Below, one piece after another: positions 44,083-52,894 of a stretch of 64,000 nt of DNA. The notes beneath the pieces are model-generated. The model was not told the DNA's origin. It did no database searches and was given only the letters and a program-made list of their open reading frames with translations. This stretch comes from JBBQVS01 sp964250765. GTDB lineage: Bacteria; Chloroflexota; Ktedonobacteria; Ktedonobacterales; Ktedonobacteraceae. The stretch is from contig CAXUHF010000011.1 in the NCBI GenBank assembly GCA_964250765.1, positions 1 to 64,000 of the forward strand, in the 5' to 3' direction. How positions within the stretch are numbered: the first letter of the stretch is position 1; each line of letters starts with the position of its first letter. The translations under genes were made by a program, and so were the position numbers.

Positions 44083-44160
44083 TGCTCAGCTAGGAAAAAA
44101 GGATTGGGGACGGTAATCGTATACGATTACCGTCCCCAATCCTTTTTTCCTAGCTGAGCA
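44083..44160. terminator. Perfect loopless 78-bp palindrome
   Basis: The two 39-base arms (44083-44121, 44122-44160) are exact reverse complements with no spacer. A-run and T-run pairs lie inside the arms. It starts just after the zinc-ribbon stop. Probably a terminator; its length and perfection are unusual. Confidence 0.7.
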
Positions 44161-44317
44161 TTACCCAAATTGGCTATTCTTCTTCCTGTTTTGACGGGGA
44201 TGTGTTGCGATGGTACTGGAAACCGTCTATAATACTGCGAGATAAGACAGATCATGCCTGAAACAATGCAGTTGTGACCGTTGATATGTATATATGCTTT
44301 CATCAGCTAGGACAACA

Positions 44318-45595
44318 ATGAACTACGAGCGAACAACGCTACCCAATGGCCTACGTCTACTTACTGCCTCTATGCCCAGTATGCGCTCTGCCAGCATTGC
44401 TTTCTTTTTCAAAAGCGGTTCACGCTATGAGCAAGATCGTATTGCGGGTGTGTCGCATTTTATTGAACATATGCTTTTCAAAGGCACACAAAACTACCCT
44501 ACCGCTCGCCTTATCTCTGAGGCGATTGAAGGTGTTGGTGGTACGTTTAACGGAAGTACGGGTAAAGAGATCACAAGTTATACAGCCCGCGTTCCTGGCG
44601 AAGAATTGGAAGCTGTCATGACTGTGCTGGCAGATATGATACGTTATTCGCTGTTTGACTCAGCAGAGATCGAGAAAGAGCGCAGCGTTATCATTGAAGA
44701 ACTGAGCGCGACACGGGATGATCCACAAGAATGGGTGAATCTTCTTGTGGACGAGGCGATGTGGCCTGGACTTCCGTTGGGTAGAGATGATGCTGGTACA
44801 ATTGAGTCGGTGACAGGGTTGCAACGTCAAGATATGCTTACCTATTTGGAAACACACTATTGTCCCAACTCACTTGTAATTAGTGTTGCTGGCAACGTAG
44901 ATCACCAACACACTGTTTCACTTGTTCAACGTCTATTTGGGGACTGGAAACAGCATGAAGTCCCTTCATACATTGAAAGTCTGCCGCCACTTAATGCTAT
45001 GCCTTTACGTATGATACAGAAAGACACCGAGCAAACCAATGTATGTTTAGCGACGTTAGGAACCGCGTATGCCTCACCTGATTACTATCCCTTGCTGCTG
45101 ATAAATGCACTACTTGGTGATGGAATGAGTTCGCGTCTTTTCCAGTCTATACGAGAGGAGCAAGGCTTGGCGTATGACATTGGCAGTTATCTCAATAGTT
45201 ATGCCGAAACGGGAAGTCTTGTTGTAAGTGCAGGAGTTGATCCTTCGCAAACGGAAGGGGTCATACGGGCCATTCTCATTGAATTACAACGCTTACAAGA
45301 TGTGCCTGTGCCAGCCGATGAACTGAGACGGATCAAAGCTTATGTACGAGGAGGCATTTTACTCGGTTTAGAAGGGACGCAACAAGTCGCTTCGTGGCTG
45401 GGTAGTCAAGAATGTTTACATGCTAGAGTGCGCGATATCGACGAGGTGATAGCTCTTATTGAAGCGGTCACTGCACAAGATATTACTCGTGTCGCGCGAA
45501 CCTGTTTTGCTCCCGAATGGCGTCGTTTGGCTATTATTGGACCAGGTGAGACAGCGCAGACCGACGTATTTAGGAAACTGCTTACACAAGAGTAA
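44318..45595 (+). CDS. M16 (pitrilysin-like) peptidase
   Basis: 425 aa, one M16 half-unit pair. The zinc motif is HFIEHMLFKG (HxxEH, about residue 46), with the distal Glu in IEKERSVIIEELSATRDDP (about 117). R/Y substrate-binding residues near the C-terminus belong to the second domain. It probably acts in the cytoplasm or near the membrane. ATG 44318 with AGGA is preferred over ATG 44294. The TPR gene follows 25 bases later. Confidence 0.9.
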   Translation: MNYERTTLPNGLRLLTASMPSMRSASIAFFFKSGSRYEQDRIAGVSHFIEHMLFKGTQNYPTARLISEAIEGVGGTFNGSTGKEITSYTARVPGEELEAVMTVLADMIRYSLFDSAEIEKERSVIIEELSATRDDPQEWVNLLVDEAMWPGLPLGRDDAGTIESVTGLQRQDMLTYLETHYCPNSLVISVAGNVDHQHTVSLVQRLFGDWKQHEVPSYIESLPPLNAMPLRMIQKDTEQTNVCLATLGTAYASPDYYPLLLINALLGDGMSSRLFQSIREEQGLAYDIGSYLNSYAETGSLVVSAGVDPSQTEGVIRAILIELQRLQDVPVPADELRRIKAYVRGGILLGLEGTQQVASWLGSQECLHARVRDIDEVIALIEAVTAQDITRVARTCFAPEWRRLAIIGPGETAQTDVFRKLLTQE

Positions 45596-45620
45596 AACGG
45601 GAAGAGGAGATTCAAGTTTT

Positions 45621-48470
45621 ATGGCACAGGTAACGCTTCGTGAGTACTTACAAGGAATAGAAGACACGCTGAGTGCAGGACATGTTGATGATGCTGTGAA
45701 TAAGTGTCAGCATGTTCTTGCTCGCTTCCCGGAGTCTTTAGAGGTACAACGGCTTTTGGGCGAGGTGTACCTTGCACAAGGGCAGATGGAGGACGCACAA
45801 CAAGCACTTGACTGGATACTGACCAACGACCCGGAGAATGTAATTGCCTATTGTGATCGTGCGCTCATCAGTGAACGTCTCTCGGACTTTGATACGGCTC
45901 TGGACTGCTATCAACAGGCATATGAATTAAGCCGGGGCAACCGTGATATTCGTCAACAATTTAATATGCTGAGTGCGAAGGTGGGACAGCAAGGCTTTAT
46001 GTTTTCACGCGCGGGCCTTGCGCGGCTCTACATGCGTGGTGGTCTGCTTCCTCAAGCCATACAGGAATGGGATGCTGTACTCTCCGTCAGCCCTGATCGT
46101 CTTGATGCACGAACTGGACTTCTCGAAGCATACTGGCGCGAAGGCTTATACGACGAAGCTGAACAACTAGCACTGCAAACGCTTCAAGATGTACCGGGAT
46201 GTGCGAAAGCGTTGTTGGTTCTAGCTCATATTACCGCTCCCAAAAATATGCAACAGGCACGAGAATACGTGCAACGCGCAGAATTGTTAGACCCCGATCT
46301 CTTAATGGCACAAGAACTTTTTGAAGATATGATGATGAGCCAGCCGGGGCATCCCTTCCTCAAGCTTTTGAAGAAGGCTCCAACTATGCTCGACACAAAA
46401 CAGGTCTCCACAGAACCAACCTCTACAAAAGTTTCTGCTGAACCTGTATTTGCTCATGTTTCAGCCTCACAAGAAACACCTTATGCGCCTGAAGTACCTG
46501 TGTACGAAATGCCGACCGCTATCAATTTCTTTGAGTGGAACAATTTGGACTCTTGGAATAGTGCTGTCGAGACACCTGCTAAATCAGAAGCACAAGAACA
46601 ACCAAACAATGATATCTCTGCACTACCCACATGGTCACACGATACATTCTCCGATGCATGGACACTACCACCACAGGTGCAAGAGTTACCAAAACAAGAA
46701 ATGCCCTCTTCCTCTGAGCAAAAGCTTGAAAGCTTCCTCGTTGAGCATGAACCTCAAAATGCTTACAATGCCGCTCCAGCCGCACCTGTTCAACAAGAGG
46801 ATCAGGGATGGAATAGTCTAAGTCCTCTTGTTGAGTCGAGCGCGGACGAAGTATGGCAAAGTGGACGCGAGACGCATCAAGCGTCTGAAGCGTCATGGAC
46901 GTCAGGTGCGCAAGATGAAAACGTGTCAACTCCACCTGCGTGGTTGAATATGTTGACGCAAGATGAACTGCTGGGACAACGACAACCGGATGAGGTAGCA
47001 CCGTCTGTAATCGAAGAACATGAACCCCAGCAATCTTCAATAGACACACCAGCGTTGCCAATTTCTCAGTCCTATGGAGAGACTGCTCCTATTGATGAGA
47101 CCTCTGATGATCTATCATGGCGTGACGCGTTACAAGCCTCATTGAATACTACGACAGACGAAGAAGAGCCATTTTCCTTTGGTCCTGAATGGCTAAAATC
47201 TCTTGGAGCAGCGGAATTAGAGTCTAGCGTACAGGAAGAACAATCAGTATCAGCACCAATGGCTCCTCAGGCTCAACCAGAAACTGTAGAAAAGCGTGTG
47301 GAACGAACTCAACCGTTGTATGAGGAGCCAGAAGCACTACAGGCAACGTATGAATTGTCAGAGACTGCTGATGCCTCTCTTCAAGAGCCAGCATCTGACG
47401 CACATACATGGTTAGATGCTCTTTCTGCTGAACCTGAGCATGCGCAATCCTCTGAGCAAACTATTGTCAATACGTTAGAAGATTTGGAGCATAGCTTGCT
47501 TTCAGAAGGCTTTGTGCCTTTGGAGCCAAATTCGCTCTCAGCTATTGCGCAGTCTCAAGAAGCTTCTTTGGATACACCTTCATCACTTGAGCCATATAGT
47601 TATCGAGAGGAGACATACGAAGAGGAACCTTACTCTTCATCAACGATCTCTTCGGCTTTAGAGCAATTAGGAAACTTAGCAACTCCTTACACAACCTATC
47701 AAGCTCCTGAGCCGCTTCTACCTGCCGCGCAACAAACATCTACACAGCCGTTGGAAGAACTCTCCTGGGCTTCTAGTTTTCGTAGTGTTCCCGCTTCACC
47801 ACAAGAGGAGGCACACGACACCGCAGCATCACCTGTTGAAGCTTCGCACGAGATAGCTACAATCAACTCGACTTCTAATGTGCAGAATACCGCGCCACAA
47901 GAGCAACAATTCTCTCTGCCAGACTCCATTGACTCCTTTCCCACACCCGTTTTTGAGCCAACACAGGAGCCACAGCGAGTGGAAGTACCAGATATGCCTA
48001 TGGCACCAGTAGGGCGTGCTGATGCTTTCTTTGAGAGCGAACTTGAAACAACGATGAGGCGGCCCGCTGTTCGCTTGCAAGCGATGAAACAACCGCAGCA
48101 GTCGTCGGTATATATAACGCCATATCAGTCAGCTAGTAAAGGACGTGGTAACGAACGCAAGTCAATACCTGCTAGTGGTGGTGGAAAAGAGAGGCTGCTA
48201 CACCTGCAAGAGCGATTGGTACAGGGCTATCAACATCAACTTGTTGGCGACTATGACGAAGCGATGCAAGAGTATCGCATCATCATCAAAAGTGCGCCCG
48301 AACTGCTTGACGAAGTTGTCAGTAATGTACGTGCATTACTGAAGCTTGCGCCAACGTATTCCGCAGGCTATCGTGTGTTAGGTGATGCTTACATGCGTCA
48401 GGGTGAGTACTTGCAAGCGATGGAGGCGTATAACAAAGCACTGACAATGGCAAAGAAGGCAAAAGTCTAA
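45621..48470 (+). CDS. TPR protein with long acidic linker
   Basis: 949 aa. An N-terminal TPR array (about residues 1-230) has LLGEVYLAQGQMEDAQQALD, ENVIAYCDRALISERLSD and ARLYMRGGLLPQAIQEWDAV. Then an extended Glu/Gln/Ser/Pro-rich, low-complexity middle (about 240-830), with recurring short WLDAL-, SWASS- or WLKSL-like hydrophobic plugs. At the C-terminus is a further TPR (GYRVLGDAYMRQGEYLQAME). GAGGAG lies ten bases before ATG 45621; the ORF extends earlier but over the M16 gene. A scaffolding role is inferred; it precedes a roadblock gene. Confidence 0.85.
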   Translation: MAQVTLREYLQGIEDTLSAGHVDDAVNKCQHVLARFPESLEVQRLLGEVYLAQGQMEDAQQALDWILTNDPENVIAYCDRALISERLSDFDTALDCYQQAYELSRGNRDIRQQFNMLSAKVGQQGFMFSRAGLARLYMRGGLLPQAIQEWDAVLSVSPDRLDARTGLLEAYWREGLYDEAEQLALQTLQDVPGCAKALLVLAHITAPKNMQQAREYVQRAELLDPDLLMAQELFEDMMMSQPGHPFLKLLKKAPTMLDTKQVSTEPTSTKVSAEPVFAHVSASQETPYAPEVPVYEMPTAINFFEWNNLDSWNSAVETPAKSEAQEQPNNDISALPTWSHDTFSDAWTLPPQVQELPKQEMPSSSEQKLESFLVEHEPQNAYNAAPAAPVQQEDQGWNSLSPLVESSADEVWQSGRETHQASEASWTSGAQDENVSTPPAWLNMLTQDELLGQRQPDEVAPSVIEEHEPQQSSIDTPALPISQSYGETAPIDETSDDLSWRDALQASLNTTTDEEEPFSFGPEWLKSLGAAELESSVQEEQSVSAPMAPQAQPETVEKRVERTQPLYEEPEALQATYELSETADASLQEPASDAHTWLDALSAEPEHAQSSEQTIVNTLEDLEHSLLSEGFVPLEPNSLSAIAQSQEASLDTPSSLEPYSYREETYEEEPYSSSTISSALEQLGNLATPYTTYQAPEPLLPAAQQTSTQPLEELSWASSFRSVPASPQEEAHDTAASPVEASHEIATINSTSNVQNTAPQEQQFSLPDSIDSFPTPVFEPTQEPQRVEVPDMPMAPVGRADAFFESELETTMRRPAVRLQAMKQPQQSSVYITPYQSASKGRGNERKSIPASGGGKERLLHLQERLVQGYQHQLVGDYDEAMQEYRIIIKSAPELLDEVVSNVRALLKLAPTYSAGYRVLGDAYMRQGEYLQAMEAYNKALTMAKKAKV

Positions 48471-48494
48471 TGCGCCGGAAGGAGGGAGTCAATT

Positions 48495-48842
48495 ATGGAA
48501 ACAATTCTGCAACGCTTGACCGACCTGGATGATGTGTATGGGGCGATTATTGTTGGGAAAGATGGCCTCATCGTTTCTGGAACACTACATAGCGAAGATG
48601 AGGAAGTGATTGGGGCAATGTCGGCAGCCACCTTTGGCTCTACCACAAACTATACGACACAGATTAGTCAAGGTGAAACGCACCGTGTCATTATTGAGAC
48701 TCAAGACGGGACTATTCAAATGGAAGAGGCGGGTGATCTCATTCTTGTAGTGACAACGCGGAGTTCCGGTAACATTGGGCGCATCCGCTTAGAAATGAAA
48801 AAAGTTTGTCGCCAGATCATGCAACTGGTGGCAAGCTACTAA
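48495..48842 (+). CDS. Roadblock/LC7 domain protein (MglB-like)
   Basis: 115 aa, the whole domain. GAIIVGKDGLIVSGTL (about residue 16), then IGAMSAATFGSTTN, and the beta strands EEAGDLILVVTT. Roadblock proteins dimerise and regulate small GTPases. It comes 24 bases after the TPR gene and 29 before ndk, forming one operon. No small GTPase gene is in the window. Confidence 0.85.
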   Translation: METILQRLTDLDDVYGAIIVGKDGLIVSGTLHSEDEEVIGAMSAATFGSTTNYTTQISQGETHRVIIETQDGTIQMEEAGDLILVVTTRSSGNIGRIRLEMKKVCRQIMQLVASY

Positions 48843-48871
48843 ACAATAACGAAGGAGCTAGCAATAGCCAT

Positions 48872-49321
48872 ATGGAACAGACACTTATTATCGTAAAACC
48901 CGAAGGGGTACAGCGCGGCATTATTGGTAATGTACTTGCGCGTTTTGAGCAACGTGGACTCAAATTTGCCGCGCTAAAACTTATTCACATCACGCCGGAA
49001 CTTGCCGAGGAACACTACGGCGTACATAAAGGCAAGGGCTTTTATCCTGGTCTGGTCAAGCATATTACCTCTGGACCTGTTGTTGTCGGCGTGGTAGAGG
49101 GACCAAAGGCCATTAGCGTTGTACGCACAACAATGGGTGCTACAAACGCAGCCGAGGCCATTCCTGGCACTATTCGTGGTGACTACGCTATTGAAATTGG
49201 TTTCAATATCATTCACGGCTCAGACAGTCCAGAGAATGCAACAAAGGAAATTAACCTGTTCTTCAAGCCGGAAGAGTTGGTAAGCTATACTGTTGTCACA
49301 GAACCCTGGGTTCACGAATAA
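48872..49321 (+). CDS. ndk: Nucleoside diphosphate kinase
   Basis: 149 aa, full length. Catalytic His in NIIHGSDSPENA (about residue 117), nucleotide-binding LIIVKPEGVQRG at the N-terminus, and RGDYAIE. Transfers the terminal phosphate between nucleoside triphosphates and diphosphates. I set ATG 48872; AAGGAG lies about 14 bases upstream, rather far. Last gene of the M16-TPR-roadblock-ndk operon. Confidence 0.97.
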   Translation: MEQTLIIVKPEGVQRGIIGNVLARFEQRGLKFAALKLIHITPELAEEHYGVHKGKGFYPGLVKHITSGPVVVGVVEGPKAISVVRTTMGATNAAEAIPGTIRGDYAIEIGFNIIHGSDSPENATKEINLFFKPEELVSYTVVTEPWVHE

Positions 49322-49392
49322 AACTAGGTAGGACACACAAAGACGCCAGTAGGCTCGACCTACTGGCGTCTTTGTGTGTCCTACCTAGTTTT
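49320..49392. terminator. 34-bp perfect hairpin after ndk
   Basis: Arms 49320-49353 and 49359-49392 pair perfectly around CTCGA. The ends are AAAA/TTTT, giving T-tracts on both strands. It serves ndk and the convergent Cys-rich gene, whose stop lies at its edge. Confidence 0.8.
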
Positions 49393-49666
49393 ATAATGAT
49401 GCTAGAGGCGTCTCTTCGTGAGTAGGAGCTTGCTTCGCGCGCTTTTTCTCTGCGAGTCGCCAGCAGCATGTCTTACTCCGAAAACACTTTTCCTGCTCTT
49501 CTTGTGTGACTGGAGGAGTATTTTTCAAACAAAAGACCTGATACATTGGCTCACCAGCGTTCACGTCGTTACAAGGAAACCAACGCTCACGGTAGAATGG
49601 ACAGGCATTCCTATGCTTACGCCAATTTGAGTTTTCAGATGGATTTGTGTTTATTGTGCCCGCCAA
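49391..49666 (-). CDS. Small cysteine-rich hypothetical protein
   Basis: 91 aa, not recognised. Six cysteines (ACPFYRERWFPC, VFCLKN, KCFRSKTCC) in the central part could bind a metal. The C-terminus is charged. The start is TTG 49666 with an AGGAAGGA ribosome site seven bases upstream, which argues for a real gene. It is convergent with ndk. Confidence 0.6.
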   Translation of the reverse strand: MAGTINTNPSENSNWRKHRNACPFYRERWFPCNDVNAGEPMYQVFCLKNTPPVTQEEQEKCFRSKTCCWRLAEKKRAKQAPTHEETPLASL

Positions 49667-49872
49667 CCGGATATCCTTCCTAACTGTATGGGAGTAGTGG
49701 TTATGAATTGTATTTTACTACGCGCTGCCTGGACGTTATTGGCAGTTTGTATCATAATAAATTTGCGATAAACGTAGTATACCACATCATCTTTAGAACA
49801 ATAGAAGTATGACTACAGACAAAAAGGCACTCTTTATGGTATACTTGTATATGGAAAGACGAGAGAGAAACA

Positions 49873-50646
49873 GTGGTTGAGCAAAAATTAGAGCAGACTC
49901 CTTGGTCCCTTCGACAAACGCTGATTGGTACGTTCTTCACCCTTGTTCCCTGGATAATTCTTGCTCTTGGCCTTGCTGGTCTTAATACAAGTGGAAAGCC
50001 AACACAACCTCATCGTCTCTCACCACAAGCGGACCTGATCAGTGCCATTGTTACCTTTCTCTTCTCAGTCTTGGTCGAGGGAGCCTTTCTTATTGCGCCA
50101 TTTTACTTCGCTAACCGTACTGTTTCAGCTTTCGGCAATCATTGGCGTTCAGTATTCAATGCGTTAGGCTTTAGACGCTTTCAATGGCTGAGTACATTGA
50201 GCATGATCGTCTTGCTATTCCTGGCTTTTTATCTCATTAACGGTTTCTATCAGTATGTTATCACTGTATTTCATTTGAATTTACAGACGAACGATCAAGT
50301 GATTTTACAACAAAGCAAAGATGCGCCATTAACGACGTATGCAACCCTCATTGCAAGTGTGCTGGTTGCACCTATTTGTGAGGAAACTTTCTTTCGCGGC
50401 TTCGTCTTCGCAGGCTTCCTTAATCGCATGCCTGTCGTGGTAGCAATTCTCCTGAGTTCATTGCTCTTTGCAATCGCGCACGCCGACCTCGGCTCCTTTG
50501 CTGTCCTCTTTTTCATCGGTCTTGCTCTAGCTTTTGTACGCTGGCGTACACGTTCAATTTGGCCCGGTATCCTGCTCCATTTGCTCAACAATGGTGTTGG
50601 TGCATTGGTGATTGTGCTGGTTATGATGGGCGTGCTGAAGCAATAA
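49873..50646 (+). CDS. CPBP-family intramembrane metalloprotease
   Basis: 257 aa, about eight hydrophobic segments. Conserved motifs are EETFFRGFVFAG (about residue 176, Glu-Glu...Arg), FAIAHADLG (about 200) and GILLHLLNNG (about 232, His). They build the metal site of CAAX-protease/bacteriocin-processing (Abi) proteins. Start is GTG 49873 with a GAGAGA-type ribosome site. TATACT lies about 28 bases upstream. The substrate is unknown. Confidence 0.88.
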   Translation: MVEQKLEQTPWSLRQTLIGTFFTLVPWIILALGLAGLNTSGKPTQPHRLSPQADLISAIVTFLFSVLVEGAFLIAPFYFANRTVSAFGNHWRSVFNALGFRRFQWLSTLSMIVLLFLAFYLINGFYQYVITVFHLNLQTNDQVILQQSKDAPLTTYATLIASVLVAPICEETFFRGFVFAGFLNRMPVVVAILLSSLLFAIAHADLGSFAVLFFIGLALAFVRWRTRSIWPGILLHLLNNGVGALVIVLVMMGVLKQ

Positions 50647-50675
50647 TAAGAAATGTTCTTGAACTATGAACTACA

Positions 50676-51317
50676 TCATCCTTCGACCAAAGAGTGCTTT
50701 ATTGGTTGTCTGAGAATGGTGTGCATCTTTTCTGGAGCCGTTTTGCGTGGATCACTAAGATAAATTTCATGATGTTTGCCTTGAGCGAGATAGTGATGTT
50801 CTACAATAAATTGTTCAATCCTCTCGATGGTTTGTCCCTCAGTGGCAAATGGACCGACATGCATAATCTGAACTGCTGTCCCTTCGTGAAGGCTTTCTAA
50901 GCGCATTTTGTCCAGTATAGGCAGACTTTTCTTCCGTTTCACCTGTGTCAGAGCAGTAGTAAACCATTCATCGTTTACAACATTCGGTTGCATAATCATC
51001 ATTGTCCACTGCCAGTTTTCCCGACTGACGTTCCTGCTGCCCTCTGCTCCTGCCCACCATAAACCCTCAAGAGGCATGACAGCATAATCGAGCGTAACTT
51101 CCTTCTTGAGCAGAAATTTTATAGTATAGGCAACCGAGTAGAGTGCTTCAATAGCATCTTTATACTCCTGAGCGGTATTTGGGTCGCCCCTTCCGTCCAG
51201 CATCAAAAAGATCATATCGGGAACCTCAACTACTGTTACCTCTCGTGCTGAGGGATTGTACAAGTGTTTGAGGTCTTTTTTGAAGTCTTGTTTTGCTGTT
51301 CCAAGTTCTTTACTCAT
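50676..51317 (-). CDS. GyrI-like small-molecule-binding protein
   Basis: 213 aa. GyrI-like/SOUL-type fold with VTVVEVPDMIFLMLDGRGDP (about residue 25), QEYKDAIEALYSVAYTIKF and GTAVQIMHVGPFATEG (about 145). Such domains bind drugs or small ligands, and may detoxify them. AGGAG lies before ATG 51317; the longer start at 51362 is not needed. Single gene. Confidence 0.82.
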   Translation of the reverse strand: MSKELGTAKQDFKKDLKHLYNPSAREVTVVEVPDMIFLMLDGRGDPNTAQEYKDAIEALYSVAYTIKFLLKKEVTLDYAVMPLEGLWWAGAEGSRNVSRENWQWTMMIMQPNVVNDEWFTTALTQVKRKKSLPILDKMRLESLHEGTAVQIMHVGPFATEGQTIERIEQFIVEHHYLAQGKHHEIYLSDPRKTAPEKMHTILRQPIKHSLVEG

Positions 51318-51455
51318 AACTCTCCTATGTCCAGTGTTCGCTAAATCTGTAATCAAGAACAACTGCTATGTTACATAATATTACAACTCACTGTTCACTT
51401 TGGTCTAATAAAAAACGTGTTATTATCATGAAATATTCAAGAAGGATGTGAGCAA

Positions 51456-52055
51456 ATGAGAAACGTAGAAATCCAGAATAAACGTACCGTGTTCGATGAC
51501 AAGTTCAAAATAGATGAGGCTACTCTGCGCTTCCAAAAGTTTAATGGTCAGATGAGCGATACCGTACATCGGCTTGTATTTGAGCGTGGTGATTCGGCGG
51601 CAGCCCTGCTCTTAAATAAAGATACACAAAAGGTTCTGCTCATAGAGCAATTTCGATATCCTGCCTATGAAAAAGGACCAGGATGGATACAAGAGGTGGT
51701 TGCTGGCGTCATCGACAAGGGCGAGCAACCCGAAGAGACGATTCGACGCGAAATCCGTGAAGAAATCGGTTACGAGGTACGCGAACCATTGACACATATT
51801 GCCACGTTCTACGTCTCGCCAGGAGGGACATCCGAACGCAACATGCTCTACTACGTCGAAGTCAGCAACGCTGACCGCGTTTCCCAAGGTGGAGGAAAAG
51901 TATCTGAGCACGAAGATATCGAACTGGTAGAAATGACGCTCCCCGAATTGTGGCAAGCATTAGATAATGGCGATATCGTGGACGCCAAGACGCTAATTGC
52001 TGCGCAATGGTTGCGGAACAAGCTCAATAATAAATCCTCTGACACTGTAAAGTAG
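51456..52055 (+). CDS. NUDIX hydrolase, ADP-ribose pyrophosphatase type
   Basis: 199 aa. Upstream of the box is the QFRYPAYEKGPGWIQEVVAG segment typical of ADP-sugar diphosphatases. The Nudix box runs GVIDKGEQPEETIRREIREE and continues IGYEV (about residues 88-112). It cleaves ADP-ribose-like substrates. AAGGATG ribosome site. Confidence 0.92.
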   Translation: MRNVEIQNKRTVFDDKFKIDEATLRFQKFNGQMSDTVHRLVFERGDSAAALLLNKDTQKVLLIEQFRYPAYEKGPGWIQEVVAGVIDKGEQPEETIRREIREEIGYEVREPLTHIATFYVSPGGTSERNMLYYVEVSNADRVSQGGGKVSEHEDIELVEMTLPELWQALDNGDIVDAKTLIAAQWLRNKLNNKSSDTVK

Positions 52056-52073
52056 CTTTTTTACATGGATAAG

Positions 52074-52106
52074 TAGGGCATCATACTTTAAGCTCTAGAT
52101 GCCCTA
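52074..52106. terminator. Short hairpin between NUDIX and methyltransferase genes
   Basis: TAGGGCATC (52074-52082) and GATGCCCTA (52098-52106) frame a 15-base loop between convergent genes. Confidence 0.55.
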
Positions 52107-52112
52107 TAACTC

Positions 52113-52880
52113 TCAGTAGTGACGCTCTTTTTGCAAGTACTCTATTGCACCTCCAAACGTAAATGTTTCACTTGTACTCTGAAACAAAGGTGCAACTTCC
52201 GCAACAAGCCACATGTGAACGTCCTCGGCTCGCTCTTTTCCTTGCTCGACAGATGCAATCACATTGCTTTGAGTTATAAGATAGTCGGCTAGTGCTTCAG
52301 GCGTGAATGCTATATCATTGGTGTAGTGTTCGCGTCTGAGTAAGCGGAAATCATAGTGCTGTACATCGCTTTCTGTTAAAGGCAGATTGTTGCGTGGAGG
52401 TATAGGATAGCGGTCAAGATAGTTTGTACGACTCCAATGTTCAAGTGCTGGATTTTCTACAATTCTTCCCGTAAAGCCATTGCCATAAATAATAAGCCAA
52501 CTCTGTGAATGAAGTACACGAGATGCTTCTGCTAGGAAATGCGAACGATCAAGCCAGTGGAAAGCAGATGCGACAGTAACAAGATCAAACGAGGCATCAG
52601 GAAACGGCAACTGCTCTGCTGGACTGCAAATGTAGCGGATACGGGAATCTAGTTGTGCTTCATTAAGCATTTCCTGCGAGCTATCAGTTCCAACAATTTC
52701 GTTGGCTATAGCTTTGAGGGCTATTGTTGATTGTCCTGTTCCACAGCCCACATCAAGAGCATTTTGTAGTGACTGCTGTAGATTGAGAAATGCTTTGATT
52801 CTTTGCATAACAATGGGATGAAAATATGGTCGAGCGTTGGCATAACGTTTGGCTGCACTCTTATGTGCAAAATAGTTCAT
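52113..52880 (-). CDS. Class I SAM-dependent methyltransferase
   Basis: 255 aa. The SAM-binding motif ALDVGCGTGQST (about residue 36) is followed by VGTDSSQEML and FDLVTVASAFHWL (about 100). YANARPYFHP at the start is like the UbiE-/YcgJ-type group. Methylated target unknown. I set ATG 52880 with AAGGGA upstream; GTG 52898 overlaps the stop of the kinase-like gene upstream, so the two are co-transcribed. Confidence 0.88.
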   Translation of the reverse strand: MNYFAHKSAAKRYANARPYFHPIVMQRIKAFLNLQQSLQNALDVGCGTGQSTIALKAIANEIVGTDSSQEMLNEAQLDSRIRYICSPAEQLPFPDASFDLVTVASAFHWLDRSHFLAEASRVLHSQSWLIIYGNGFTGRIVENPALEHWSRTNYLDRYPIPPRNNLPLTESDVQHYDFRLLRREHYTNDIAFTPEALADYLITQSNVIASVEQGKERAEDVHMWLVAEVAPLFQSTSETFTFGGAIEYLQKERHY

Positions 52881-52894
52881 ATGTGGATGTCCCT

